Source: Rickettsiales bacterium (GTDB taxonomy: Bacteria; Pseudomonadota; Alphaproteobacteria; Rickettsiales; UBA8987). From it: a stretch of DNA of 29,239 nucleotides. The stretch is taken from assembly GCA_028282625.1 (NCBI GenBank), contig JANQHP010000181.1:1-29239 (forward strand), written 5' to 3'. Below the pieces are notes generated by a model. That model was not told the origin of the DNA. It ran no database searches and saw only the letters and a program-made list of their open reading frames with translations. Both the position numbers and the translations under genes were made by a program. Positions within the stretch are counted from its first letter, which is position 1. Each line of letters opens with the position of its first letter. This document shows, piece by piece, positions 1 through 8,732 of this stretch.

Positions 1-460
1 ATGCTTGGTCCAGACTGCCCCAATTGACCCCGATGCGTACGGGCTTTTTATACGCGATCGCTGCCTGAATCATCTCGGCAAATTGTGCGTCCTTTTTGCT
101 ACCAAACCCCACATTACCAGGGTTGATACGATATTTCGCAAGTGCCTTGGCGCAGGCCGGATAGTCTTTAAGCAACCGGTGGCCGTTATAATGGAAATCG
201 CCCACAATCGGCGTGGTGTAACCTGCTTTGTCTAATGCTTCGTAGATATGTGGTACAGCAGCGGCGGATTCGGCGTTGTTGACCGTAATCCTGACGACTT
301 CCGAGCCGGCATCGGCCAGTTCCTTGATTTGCGCTACCGTTGACGTTATATCGGCGGTGTCGGTATTGGTCATGGACTGCACGACCACAGGATGCCCGCC
401 TCCTACGGGCACATTGCCCACCATAGCGGTGTGTGTGGAATGTCGCGTAGAAGAGTGCAC
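1..460 (-). CDS. ispG: 4-hydroxy-3-methylbut-2-en-1-yl diphosphate synthase (IspG/GcpE), 5' part, cut by left edge
   Basis: IspG is the [4Fe-4S] enzyme that converts methylerythritol cyclodiphosphate to HMBPP in the non-mevalonate isoprenoid pathway, in the cytoplasm. The 153 codons present read as the N-terminal TIM-barrel part. Visible motifs are [11 protein letters not shown] followed by [17 protein letters not shown], then [27 protein letters not shown] and [12 protein letters not shown], all hallmarks of the family. The C-terminal part with the cluster cysteines lies outside the window. No ATG precedes the conserved region in frame: an in-frame TAA lies shortly upstream, so the likely start is GTG at 460, although no good ribosome site is visible. 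An internal ATG at the MVGNV motif would cut close to the conserved region. The gene is divergent from the membrane protein at 549. Identification is firm; the start is not. Confidence 0.93.
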   Translation of the reverse strand, partial: MHSSTRHSTHTAMVGNVPVGGGHPVVVQSMTNTDTADITSTVAQIKELADAGSEVVRITVNNAESAAAVPHIYEALDKAGYTTPIVGDFHYNGHRLLKDYPACAKALAKYRINPGNVGFGSKKDAQFAEMIQAAIAYKKPVRIGVNWGSLDQA

Positions 461-548
461 GTGGTATTTAGACGGTTGAGATTACGATAAGGTGCCGATA
501 TGTTAGCACTTGTAGCCTGCGCTTAAAAGTAGAGACATTTCTTTTATC

Positions 549-1568
549 ATGCATACCCTAACCATTCCACTTTCGCTGATTGTTGCTTTTCTTGCCTGCT
601 ATGTGTTGGTAGTGGGTAAGGCCGTGCTGGTGCCGCTTGTGATTGCGCTCTTTCTTTGGTATTTGATCAATGCGCTGGCCGATATTTTTCGTGAGTATGT
701 GCCAGGTAATGCGTTGCTTCCTTTTGTGGCCTCGATTGGCACACTGGGTGTGGCGGTATGGATTCCAATCGATCAAATTACCTCCAATATCCCGCGTGTG
801 GTGCAGGCCGCGCCTCTTTATCAGGCGAATTTTGAGCGACTGATTACCCAGCTCTTTCATTTTTTAAACCTGGACCATACGTCTGTGGTCAATACCATTA
901 AGTCATCGGTGGACCTTCCCTCGCTGGCGAAAATTTTTGCTTCGGCGGCGGCGGATATCGCCGGAAATATCTTGCTGATCATGCTCTATATTATTTTTCT
1001 GCTGCTGGAGCAGGGCAAATTTAATAGCAAAATTGCGGCGATGAGCCGGTCAAAAAAGCAGGAAAAAAACATCCAAAAGATTTTGCACGATATTTATGCC
1101 CGTGTGCGCACCTATATTTGGCTGAAAACCCTGGTGAGCCTGATCACCTCTTTGGCAAGCCTTGTGGTGATGTGGTCGGTGGATCTGGATTATGCTGGAT
1201 TTTGGGCGGTGCTGATCTTTTTCTTCAACTTTATTCCCAATATTGGCTCGTTGCTGGCCACCCTTTTCCCGGCTTTACTGGCGCTCGTGCAATTTGATAC
1301 GCTCTCGCCTTTCTTGATTGTGGCGGGCGGCATTTCTGCCATTCAGGTGCTGGTGGGCAATATCTTGGAGCCACGCCTGATGGGAAATTCACTGAACCTA
1401 AGTCCGATGATTATCCTGCTTTCACTGGTGTTTTGGGGCAGTATTTGGGGTATTACGGGGATGTATATGGCGGTGCCGCTGATGGTGGTGATCACCATTG
1501 TGCTTGGGCAGTTTCCTGCTACGCGGCCAGTGGCCATCTTCCTTTCGCAAGACGGCAAGGTGTCTTAG
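549..1568 (+). CDS. AI-2E transporter family (PerM-like) membrane protein
   Basis: A 339-residue polytopic membrane protein matching the AI-2E exporter/PerM family in length and layout. Hydrophobic helices open the protein (residues about 2-50), a soluble stretch follows (about 75-130), and more helices follow a charged segment near residues 170-185. The family-typical loop FIPNIGSLLATLFPALLAL is near residue 230, and the segment GNILEPRLMGNSLNLSP is the best signature. Members have been linked to autoinducer-2 export, Na+/H+ exchange or general permease roles, so no substrate can be assigned here. It reads away from ispG and converges on the FliB-like gene, with 13 bases between the two stops and no obvious terminator. 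Family is confident; function is open. Confidence 0.88.
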   Translation: MHTLTIPLSLIVAFLACYVLVVGKAVLVPLVIALFLWYLINALADIFREYVPGNALLPFVASIGTLGVAVWIPIDQITSNIPRVVQAAPLYQANFERLITQLFHFLNLDHTSVVNTIKSSVDLPSLAKIFASAAADIAGNILLIMLYIIFLLLEQGKFNSKIAAMSRSKKQEKNIQKILHDIYARVRTYIWLKTLVSLITSLASLVVMWSVDLDYAGFWAVLIFFFNFIPNIGSLLATLFPALLALVQFDTLSPFLIVAGGISAIQVLVGNILEPRLMGNSLNLSPMIILLSLVFWGSIWGITGMYMAVPLMVVITIVLGQFPATRPVAIFLSQDGKVS

Positions 1569-1581
1569 GCCAGGTTTCCGA

Positions 1582-2763
1582 TTACGCGTCGCCAATTAAG
1601 GCACGCAGCCTTGGTTCCTGATTCCATCCGTAGTCTGTATAAATCGTACGGGAGAGCGTAGGGTCCGCCAGATGGTCTAAAAAGCGCGAAAGGCTTTGCG
1701 CGATGACGACCACTTCTTCTTCATCGGGTTCACCTGGCTCTTGCGCCGATGCCAGGTGGCACATCAGTGCAAGCCTAAAGGTGGCAAAGCGAATGCCAAG
1801 CATCATCATATATTCCCACACATTCTCTCCAAACCCGGCAAAGGGGAAGGAAGTCATGGTGAACTGTGCCTGGATCCAGCGCTTTAGGATGGTCTGGGTA
1901 GAGGAGGGCGCATGATTCCACTTCTCTTCAAGTGAAGACATTCGGGTGGTGTAATCCAGATTTTGCATGATATCCAAGCTGCCGGGTTCAATTTGCACGC
2001 CGATCTGCTTGGCTATGTTTGCCAAAACAGCCTCTAGGCGCGGCCTGGACTGCTTGGGTGCGGCGTGAAGCAACAGATGGATCGCTTGCAGCAACCTGGC
2101 TGGATCATTCGGGTCTGCTTCTGGTTCAGGCAAGCGCCCCTCGCTCATGCGAAGTAAAAAAGAGATACCATCAGGCCATCGCTTCATATCCACATGTTGC
2201 AGCGAGAGGGCCACAGAAAGAAGGCAGGCCATGGTTTTCTCGGCAGAAAAAGGGCTCTCATCCACAAATGTTTGCAATGCATGCAATATGTCGGAAGCTT
2301 GTGCAGGTTCGATCCCTTCAGGCAAATAATCCTTTAAACCTTCGGGCACGCGGTCTGTTTCAAGCGAGACAGGCGCAAAGGCTTGTTCTTTTAGCAAAGT
2401 CAAACGCGCAATTTCCGGGCAGGAGAGAGAGCCTGCCTGGGTGTGGAGGTCGCCAAAGGTCCGAGTGATCCGAGGGAAGAAATGGCAGGCATCGCCCAAA
2501 AAGCGCTCGCCATATTTTTGATGGATGCTGCAAAGCCCTCCGGCAAATTTCACGCAGTAATGCGTTTGTGGGTCTTTACGCATAATGCGACTGCCATCAG
2601 CCGTTTGCTCTACGGCGTCCAACAATTCAGGCGCTTCTTCTTCGTAGCGCTGATAATGTATTGGATTAAGCTGCATGCTCCAGCCCACACAGCAGGTATC
2701 TTCGCACTTGTCGCCCAAGCAAGAGAATTGCTTCATGTAATCGTAGGTGTGTAAGTCAGACAT
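1582..2763 (-). CDS. fliB: FliB-like lysine N-methylase (cysteine-rich)
   Basis: A 393-residue protein with the cysteine pattern of flagellin lysine-N-methylase FliB. C15, C20, C24 and C25 form the opening motif in CLGDKCEDTCCVGW; C70, C78, C93 and C115 complete the N-terminal cluster region, including ACHFFPR. FliB enzymes carry a [4Fe-4S] centre and methylate surface lysines of flagellin. The C-terminal half is alpha-helical and not distinctive. It is the last gene of the pilus-like minus-strand block, 9 bases after the YmdB-like gene, so it is probably co-transcribed. No flagellin or flagellar gene is in the window, so the substrate could be flagellin made elsewhere or a pilin-like protein of the neighbouring machine. 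The latter is inference only. Confidence 0.82.
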   Translation of the reverse strand: MSDLHTYDYMKQFSCLGDKCEDTCCVGWSMQLNPIHYQRYEEEAPELLDAVEQTADGSRIMRKDPQTHYCVKFAGGLCSIHQKYGERFLGDACHFFPRITRTFGDLHTQAGSLSCPEIARLTLLKEQAFAPVSLETDRVPEGLKDYLPEGIEPAQASDILHALQTFVDESPFSAEKTMACLLSVALSLQHVDMKRWPDGISFLLRMSEGRLPEPEADPNDPARLLQAIHLLLHAAPKQSRPRLEAVLANIAKQIGVQIEPGSLDIMQNLDYTTRMSSLEEKWNHAPSSTQTILKRWIQAQFTMTSFPFAGFGENVWEYMMMLGIRFATFRLALMCHLASAQEPGEPDEEEVVVIAQSLSRFLDHLADPTLSRTIYTDYGWNQEPRLRALIGDA

Positions 2764-2772
2764 GAAAATCGC

Positions 2773-3591
2773 TTATGTTACTTCAGGTATGGATTGTTGT
2801 AGCCGACCACCAATGCGTACAGGCTCGGCTGCAATTGCTAGTCCTGTTTTATCATTGGTTTCTATGAACACACCGCAAAACGTGGCCGGACCTTTGGCCA
2901 CCTGCATTTTCTGACTTCGCACCGTATACGTAAAGCCCGAGATCGCAATCGCTTTGTGAAATCCGATAACAGAGTCATAGTCACCACACATGCCGGCATC
3001 GGTCTGGTAGGCCGTACCACCGGGTAAGATTTGTAGATCCGCGGTGGGTACATGCGTGTGCGAACCTGCCACCAGGGAAACTTTGCCATCTAAAAAATGC
3101 CCCATGGCCATACGCTCAGAAGTTGCTTCACCGTGAAAATCGACCACGATCGCATCGGCCTGTTTGGTTAGTAAATGCGATTGCAGCACTTTTTCTACAT
3201 AGGCAAATGGGTTGTCAGCTAAAAGCTTCATAAAAAGTTGGGCGTGGAGGTGAATGACCAACAAGCGTTTTTCTTGGATAGTAAACACACGGTAGCCCAC
3301 ACCCGGTAGCTTTGAAGAAAGATTGCCGGGGCGTAATAAATATGGCAGCGTGGTGATCACATGACGCATTTCCTGCTGATCAAACGCATGGTCGCCGCAG
3401 GTAATGACATCCACACCGGCTTCATAAAATTGTTTGGCAATTTTTTGCGTGATGCCATAGCCATGTGCCGCGTTTTCGGCGTTGACGATGACTGCGTCTA
3501 GCTGCAGTTTTTTACGCAGTAAGGGAACATATTCCAATACCGCTTTTCTGCCCGCAGAGCCCACAACATCACCGGCAAATAATAGACGCAT
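2773..3591 (-). CDS. YmdB-like metallophosphoesterase (TIGR00282 family)
   Basis: A 272-residue calcineurin-like phosphoesterase of the YmdB family, usual length about 265. Metal-binding motifs are in order: GDVVG with D8, NAENAAHG with E39 and N40, TCGDHAFDQ with D67 and H68, DFHGEATSE, and GSHTHVPTAD. In Bacillus, YmdB hydrolyses 2',3'- and 3',5'-cyclic nucleotides and affects biofilm and motility decisions. Position 67 is Asp where I expect Asn in the usual GNH motif; Asp can also bind metal, so activity need not be lost. The start ATG shares one base with the stop of the ABC ATPase gene (TGATG), which implies translational coupling. The family call is strong; the physiological substrate is unknown. 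Confidence 0.88.
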   Translation of the reverse strand: MRLLFAGDVVGSAGRKAVLEYVPLLRKKLQLDAVIVNAENAAHGYGITQKIAKQFYEAGVDVITCGDHAFDQQEMRHVITTLPYLLRPGNLSSKLPGVGYRVFTIQEKRLLVIHLHAQLFMKLLADNPFAYVEKVLQSHLLTKQADAIVVDFHGEATSERMAMGHFLDGKVSLVAGSHTHVPTADLQILPGGTAYQTDAGMCGDYDSVIGFHKAIAISGFTYTVRSQKMQVAKGPATFCGVFIETNDKTGLAIAAEPVRIGGRLQQSIPEVT

Positions 3592-4352
3592 CAGGCCGCT
3601 TTACGGGATTCTTCTAGTCCTATGGCCCTAAGAAAAGCACGTTCGAGCTGGTCATGCTTATGTTGCGATTTAAACGCTTTGGGTGTGCCGGTAAAAAGCA
3701 AACGACGATCGTGCAAGACACCAATGGTGCTACAGATTTCTTCAATATCAGAAAGAATATGGGAGCTAAAAAATAAGGTGTTGCCTTTGGCGACGTAAGC
3801 CAATAATGCCTCTTTCAAATAAATGCGTGCACTAGGGTCCAACCCGCTCATAGGTTCATCTAAAATCAGCAGAGGGGTGTTGGTTAACAAGACACCAATA
3901 AGGCCAAGTTTTTGGCACATACCTTTGGAATAGCTGGATATTTTCTTGCTCAAAGCATCGGGATTTAAGCCTAGTGCTTCAGCTTGCTTAGCCGCTTTTG
4001 GTGTATCATATTGCTTATCATAATAGGCAAGCGTGAGCCTTAAAAATTCGTGCCCTTTAAGATAAGGGGAAGGCTGAAATTTTTCGGGTAGAAAGGAAAC
4101 TTGCTGCCGCGTTTTCATATGGTGAATTGGCTTGCCTAAAAAATGTATTTTGGTTTTAGGATGAGGGTCGTGGGATAAAAGCCCAAGAATAATTTTGATA
4201 AAGGTGGTTTTGCCAATACCATTGAGGCCCACCAACCCAAAACATTCTCCGGGTGCAATGGTTAAATGCACGTCTTCTAGCACCGCACTGTTGTGAAAGT
4301 GTTTAAACAGATGCTCCACCTCAAGTGGCGCTGCTGAGGGATCGGCGGTCAT
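3591..4352 (-). CDS. ABC transporter ATP-binding protein, no permease nearby
   Basis: A single ABC nucleotide-binding domain of 253 residues. Walker A is GLNGIGKTT (42-50), the signature is YSKGM (141-145, in place of LSGGQ), Walker B is LLILDEP with D165 and E166, and the switch His is H198. The YSKGM signature and LPE in the Q-loop position are common in the drug/gliding/Nod-type exporter ATPases that pair with a separate membrane subunit. None is encoded beside it. I place the start at ATG 4352, four bases after the previous gene's stop; a TTG at 4370 would add six residues and overlap that gene. It sits between the PilP-like gene and the YmdB-like gene in a tight block, so a job tied to the pilus-like machine is plausible but unproven. 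Confidence 0.88.
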   Translation of the reverse strand: MTADPSAAPLEVEHLFKHFHNSAVLEDVHLTIAPGECFGLVGLNGIGKTTFIKIILGLLSHDPHPKTKIHFLGKPIHHMKTRQQVSFLPEKFQPSPYLKGHEFLRLTLAYYDKQYDTPKAAKQAEALGLNPDALSKKISSYSKGMCQKLGLIGVLLTNTPLLILDEPMSGLDPSARIYLKEALLAYVAKGNTLFFSSHILSDIEEICSTIGVLHDRRLLFTGTPKAFKSQHKHDQLERAFLRAIGLEESRKAA

Positions 4353-4356
4353 AATG

Positions 4357-5253
4357 TTAGAGGTTCTCAATCGGCAAGGCTTGCAACATCTGCTTGCCTT
4401 CGTTGATTTGCATGGCGCGGCTATCGAAGGTCTGATGCAGCAGGAGACGAATTTTTACCACCTGATTGTTGCTATCAATTAATATGCTCTGGTCTTCAGA
4501 GCTATAGTCCCATTTTAGGCTCTCTAGCGCGAGACTATCTAAAGTTGGCTCTGGTTCTGGGGCGGGGGTAAACACAAAATCATCTGCCAGGTCGTCGCTT
4601 AAATATACTTCATCCAAAGTGAGCGCTTCTGGTGGAGTATGCTGGTTTGTATGAGGCTCAAGGGAAACAAGTTTACTTTTCCAGCCTGGCGAAATTTCAT
4701 CTAGCTGAAAGCTTTGCCACAAAATTTCGACTTCATCTTCCGATACCTGGAGAATGCGGAAATCGTTGGTGCCTTGATTGCGCCTAAAGCGGGTGCCGTT
4801 GATCCACACGCTCCATTTTTGTGCGTTCAGATATAAAATGGAGTCCAGCACAAACACAGGGGCTTTTACCTCTTCTTTTTGCTTATCCACCTGACTTGCT
4901 TGACTTTCTTCCCACTCAACCTGTGCCAAAAACTGGTCGTTATTGTTGTAGCTACGTAAGGCGGTATAAAGTTTTGCAATGTCACTATCAGAGAACATCA
5001 AGGAAGTGGAACGAGGCAACATAGAAGAAGCCGCCAAGCTAAGGGGCGGGGATTTTTGTGCCGAATCTTCCGTAGCGGTGTTGGGTGCCACAGATTGCGA
5101 AAGATTGGATACATCCTGTTTCGTATTGTCGAGCACATCCTGTACTTGGGGCGATGCTTGTGCATACAGCATCGGTCCGTGCAGCAACAATATCGCGGCA
5201 AGCATCATGCGTGTGAAAACGGTGTGCATCAAGCGAGGAGGTTCCATGATCAT
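4357..5253 (-). CDS. secreted PilP/GspC-like pilus accessory protein
   Basis: A 298-residue protein with a signal peptide: basic start, hydrophobic run at about 15-30, and likely cleavage after YAQA near residue 33. A Ser/Gln/Thr-rich linker follows to about residue 130. The compact segment LDSILYLNAQKWSVWINGTRF (136-156) resembles the short beta domain in pilus/type II secretion proteins that link the inner-membrane complex to the secretin, in PilP, GspC or MshK style. A proline/acidic stretch (PAPEPEPT) and a second predicted beta segment close the protein. Its ATG overlaps the stop of the PilO-like gene as ATGA. Similarity is judged from layout and one motif, so the family name is tentative. 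The periplasmic location is well supported. Confidence 0.6.
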   Translation of the reverse strand: MIMEPPRLMHTVFTRMMLAAILLLHGPMLYAQASPQVQDVLDNTKQDVSNLSQSVAPNTATEDSAQKSPPLSLAASSMLPRSTSLMFSDSDIAKLYTALRSYNNNDQFLAQVEWEESQASQVDKQKEEVKAPVFVLDSILYLNAQKWSVWINGTRFRRNQGTNDFRILQVSEDEVEILWQSFQLDEISPGWKSKLVSLEPHTNQHTPPEALTLDEVYLSDDLADDFVFTPAPEPEPTLDSLALESLKWDYSSEDQSILIDSNNQVVKIRLLLHQTFDSRAMQINEGKQMLQALPIENL

Positions 5254-5915
5254 TCTGAAACCTCTACATTATGTGTGGTGGTCCAAAGAAGCCGAACGCT
5301 GCCATTGACCAACGGGGTAAGCGGCGCTTGGTCCCGGATATCCTGCAAAATGCTGGCACTGATCTCACTGTTTTTTGTGATTTCCAGAGATTGCACATCG
5401 ATATAGCCCGGCAAAATATCAATCATCTCGGACAAAAAGGAGTAAATGGAAGCATCCGATACGGCACCAAATTCCATATCGATATGGCTCTGTTTCACGC
5501 GGAAAAACTTTTCCTGCTTTTTAGTGGTGATATCCTGTACCGCAGAAAGATTGACATCCATATCCATCAGGTAATAACGAAGCTGTAAATTACGCACCAC
5601 AGATCGCGAGGCGCGAATACGTGAGGCCACCGTTTCCAGCAGTCTTTCTTCTAAAGGAAAGCGCGTTTGAGGAATTTCTTGGTAATATTCAAAATTCTTT
5701 TGTGCCTGATGCTGCTCTTTTTCCAGGCGCTGCAAGGTTTGCGTGAGGCGCTGCTGTTGCTGCTGCAACCTTTCTTGTTCTGCTGCCTGCGTGTTTTTAT
5801 AGTTGCTGGTATATAAGAACGCAGCAAAAAAACATGCCAGTGCCGCAATAATGATACCAATCTGTATCCAGAAACGCTTTTGGGTGCGCTTTATTTTTTC
5901 ACTGCTATGTTTCAC
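5250..5915 (-). CDS. PilO/GspM-like inner-membrane protein
   Basis: A 221-residue bitopic protein: a basic cytoplasmic tail (1-15), one membrane helix (about 17-36), a Gln/Glu-rich coiled coil (about 43-75), then a soluble alpha/beta part that fits the ferredoxin-like fold of PilO, MshJ or GspM. Such proteins dimerise with PilN/GspL in the periplasm and align the pilus motor. Sequence identity to known members is not obvious by eye; the call rests on topology plus position directly after the PilM/PilN-like gene (12-base gap) and before the PilP-like gene (ATGA overlap). The start codon is GTG at 5915, because no in-frame ATG precedes the basic tail and transmembrane helix. Confidence 0.65.
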   Translation of the reverse strand: MKHSSEKIKRTQKRFWIQIGIIIAALACFFAAFLYTSNYKNTQAAEQERLQQQQQRLTQTLQRLEKEQHQAQKNFEYYQEIPQTRFPLEERLLETVASRIRASRSVVRNLQLRYYLMDMDVNLSAVQDITTKKQEKFFRVKQSHIDMEFGAVSDASIYSFLSEMIDILPGYIDVQSLEITKNSEISASILQDIRDQAPLTPLVNGSVRLLWTTTHNVEVSE

Positions 5916-5927
5916 AGATGCTACCTA

Positions 5928-7478
5928 TTATCCACGGTCTTTCTTGGATTTTGTACTGATTTTAATGGTAAAGGCCAAGGGCATATTTCTTCCTTCGGGG
6001 TTTTCGTCATCAAATAACTGTACATTGCTTGATGTAAGCCCGCCTTGAATGTCTACGTTATGGTCTGGAAAGGCCTCGAGCGCTTTCTTGGAAAAGGCTG
6101 TGGTTTCATCCAGCTTTTGATCGGAGCTTAAGCTTTCTGAGCCTTCTAACACCACCTGCAAAGAAGCCGTGAGTGCCAATTCTTCTTTATCGTTTTCTGC
6201 TATGTTCACCTGGTAGTCTTCCACCAGCACGGAGCTGCCCTCTTCCTGGAGTCTTTGGGCAAAAAGTTCTATAAAGTCAAAAAGAACCTCCTTGCGCCCT
6301 ACAATTTTCTGGTCGAGCTGGATAAACGCACTAATCTTTTTGGGGTCCTCGCTGAAATTCTCCCAAAGCTTTTCAATTTCCACTTTTTTCTGCTCTAAAT
6401 CAACCACTTGCGCTTGCAGTTGGATATTTTGTTGTGCGGCGCTATATCCCGCAAAAACGTGATACACCGAAGAGAGAAGGAGGATGCCACCCACAAACCC
6501 TGCGGCAATCTTAGACCAGGTATTGCCTTTTTGTAGCAAAGAAAACTTGCGTGTTTCTTCGGTATACACAGGCAGAAGATGCTTGGACATGGAAGCAAAA
6601 TGCATGGCAAGGGTAATGTCGCCATAACGATCGCGCTTTTCAGCGGCATCGCGCCATTGGAACATGTCGGCGATTTCATGGGGAGTCAATACAAAGGGCT
6701 CCCGCTGCACATTCTTAAATTCTAGCGCTGCTTTGACCTCACGCGAAGCGATGACAAAAATATCCACATCATTGTCATCGGAAAAACCAAGGCGCCTGAC
6801 ATATTCCAGTGTGTTGAGTGTTTCCTGCTCAATATTACCTGCTACCACGTCAGGAGTTTGGTCTCCAATCGGTTGCGCGATGCGTGTAAATATCGCCTTA
6901 TGATTTTTGTAAACAACTTGGCGGAAACCACCCACGCGATGATGTGAAACCAAAATTTTCCAGGTGGCTGGTTTGTATTTTTTCTCTTCACTTTTTTCTA
7001 CCAGCTTCTTTTCAAGGTCCAAAATAAAATCGGTGGACTCAATCGGAAGCAAATAAATCCCTCCAAGAGGATTGGGCATATCGATAATGGCCTGAATCCA
7101 CTCGGAAAAAGGAGGAACGTTACGTACGGAAATCAAAAGATATTGCAACTCACGTTTGCCTTCTTTCTCTTTTTCCAGCAGCATGTAGGACTTGATGTCC
7201 AGCTCATTAAAGTCTTTGTTTAATTTGCGCTGCAAGAGCTTTTGGACGCTAAACCTTCCAACAGGAGGCAAGGTGTGTTGGATATAGGCCTGATCAACGA
7301 TATCCACCAGAATATAGATGGGAGCAGAAGGGTCGCGACGTACGCACCCCATGAGTTCGCTGGAGGAGGGAGAGGTAATAAAGAGGCGCCTTTTGAGGGT
7401 GTTGCCGGATATATAGGAGACAACGGCACCCTCATCCCCAATGGAGACAACAAATTTATTATCCTTACGTTTTAACAT
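5928..7478 (-). CDS. PilM-PilN fusion-like (GspL-type) pilus assembly protein
   Basis: A 516-residue protein with a large cytoplasmic part (1-320), one transmembrane helix (about 323-345), a coiled coil (about 347-375) and a periplasmic alpha/beta domain to the end. This is the layout of GspL or of PilM and PilN joined in one chain. The cytoplasmic part starts with an actin-like strand (FVVSIGDEGAVVSYI) and contains IAQPIG and EQETLNTLEYVRRLG, reminiscent of PilM-like ATPase folds. Classical pilus loci usually encode PilM and PilN separately, so the fusion is notable. The start ATG has an AGGAAG site about seven bases upstream. Its role is probably to bridge the cytoplasmic ATPase to the periplasmic PilO-like partner encoded next. 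Confidence 0.7.
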   Translation of the reverse strand: MLKRKDNKFVVSIGDEGAVVSYISGNTLKRRLFITSPSSSELMGCVRRDPSAPIYILVDIVDQAYIQHTLPPVGRFSVQKLLQRKLNKDFNELDIKSYMLLEKEKEGKRELQYLLISVRNVPPFSEWIQAIIDMPNPLGGIYLLPIESTDFILDLEKKLVEKSEEKKYKPATWKILVSHHRVGGFRQVVYKNHKAIFTRIAQPIGDQTPDVVAGNIEQETLNTLEYVRRLGFSDDNDVDIFVIASREVKAALEFKNVQREPFVLTPHEIADMFQWRDAAEKRDRYGDITLAMHFASMSKHLLPVYTEETRKFSLLQKGNTWSKIAAGFVGGILLLSSVYHVFAGYSAAQQNIQLQAQVVDLEQKKVEIEKLWENFSEDPKKISAFIQLDQKIVGRKEVLFDFIELFAQRLQEEGSSVLVEDYQVNIAENDKEELALTASLQVVLEGSESLSSDQKLDETTAFSKKALEAFPDHNVDIQGGLTSSNVQLFDDENPEGRNMPLAFTIKISTKSKKDRG

Positions 7479-7518
7479 ATGATCGCTTCCTCAATCACCA
7501 TACAAACGATGCTTTCCT

Positions 7519-8724
7519 TTAAAACACATCAATCTTACTAAAGCTGCCATAAAGTGGCCCAAACACAGCAGCAATAATCCAGAATAATATCCCACCCATC
7601 ACAATAATCAATGTTGGTTTTATAATACCGATCATTTGATCAATGGAGTCTTCGACCTCACGGTCATAGAAAAAGTTGATATTCTCCAGCGCCTCTTCCA
7701 TGTTCCCGGTGTCTTCCCCCACCTTAAACATACGCACTACAAGGCTTGGAAAACGCTCTGTAGCCGAGATGGAACGCGTAAGCGACACACCTTCTGACAC
7801 ACTCTGGATGATATGGGTGACCGATTCTTTGATAACACGGTTGTTGACCACCTTACGCGCGGTATCCAAACACTCCAATACCCCGATGCCACTGTTAAAG
7901 GTGAGGGCAAAAAAGCGGGAAAAGCGTGCAATGTTAATTTTTAACAAGACTTGACCCAGTACCGGAAGCCGAAGGAAGAAGCTATCCATGACATAACGTA
8001 CCGCTTCATTGCCGCGGTATAAGGTGATGAGCCCTGCCAAGCCAAGTATAGGCAAGCCCAGTATGATATACCAGTAATGCACAAAGGCATCCGAGGTGGC
8101 AATCAGAGCTTGGGTATAACCAGGAATTTCAAAATCCTGCTCGGTAATAAATTTGATCAGTTGCGGCACCACAAAGGTCATCATCAAGGTGATGAGAGCT
8201 GTCATCACAACGACAAGCCCGATGGGATAGGAAATGGCTTTGCGAATTTTACGGCGGAACTCAACGGTCCAGCGCAAATGGTTTGCCATATGCCCAAAAG
8301 CGGTTGAAATTTCCCCGGTGGATTCCCCCGCTGAAATCAGGCCCACAAAGATTTCACTAAACACATCCGGGCGCTTCTTTAAGGCTGCGGAAAGAACCTC
8401 CCCGCCTTTGATATTTTCATAAATATCGGCCATGACGTCGCGGAATGTAGGGTTTTCAGAAGAATCACGCAGGTCTGCCAGCGCATCCAAAATTGGCACG
8501 CCCGCACGCTCCATTTGCTCCATATGGACGCAAAACATCAACAGTTCTTTGGGGTTGATGGGAGAAAATAGCCAGCTTTTCTTGGGTTTTTCGGCTTTAT
8601 GCACCATGAGCATAAAGCCCTGACTTTCCAGCCTATCTTCTAAATCCAGCTCGTTTGAAGCGGTGATGCGCCCACGCACACTTTTCCCATTCGCGTCAAC
8701 AGCTGTATAGGTATAAACAGGCAT
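7519..8724 (-). CDS. gspF: type II secretion/type IV pilus inner-membrane platform protein (GspF/PilC family)
   Basis: A 401-residue platform protein of normal family length. It begins with the typical MPVYTYTAVDANGKSVRGRI, followed by two similar cytoplasmic four-helix repeats (about 60-165 and 265-370), each preceding membrane helices. Family motifs include ERAGVPILDALADL, ISAGESTGEI in the first repeat and FKVGEDTGNMEEAL in the second, and the final helix pair IIKPTLIIVMGGILFWIIAAVFGP. The protein is turned by the ATPase to add or remove pilin subunits. It begins eight bases after the ATPase gene's stop, and the same order occurs in MSHA-type and pseudopilus loci. An AAGGA element lies about 11-12 bases upstream of the ATG. 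Confidence 0.95.
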   Translation of the reverse strand: MPVYTYTAVDANGKSVRGRITASNELDLEDRLESQGFMLMVHKAEKPKKSWLFSPINPKELLMFCVHMEQMERAGVPILDALADLRDSSENPTFRDVMADIYENIKGGEVLSAALKKRPDVFSEIFVGLISAGESTGEISTAFGHMANHLRWTVEFRRKIRKAISYPIGLVVVMTALITLMMTFVVPQLIKFITEQDFEIPGYTQALIATSDAFVHYWYIILGLPILGLAGLITLYRGNEAVRYVMDSFFLRLPVLGQVLLKINIARFSRFFALTFNSGIGVLECLDTARKVVNNRVIKESVTHIIQSVSEGVSLTRSISATERFPSLVVRMFKVGEDTGNMEEALENINFFYDREVEDSIDQMIGIIKPTLIIVMGGILFWIIAAVFGPLYGSFSKIDVF

Positions 8725-8732
8725 GGTGATAA

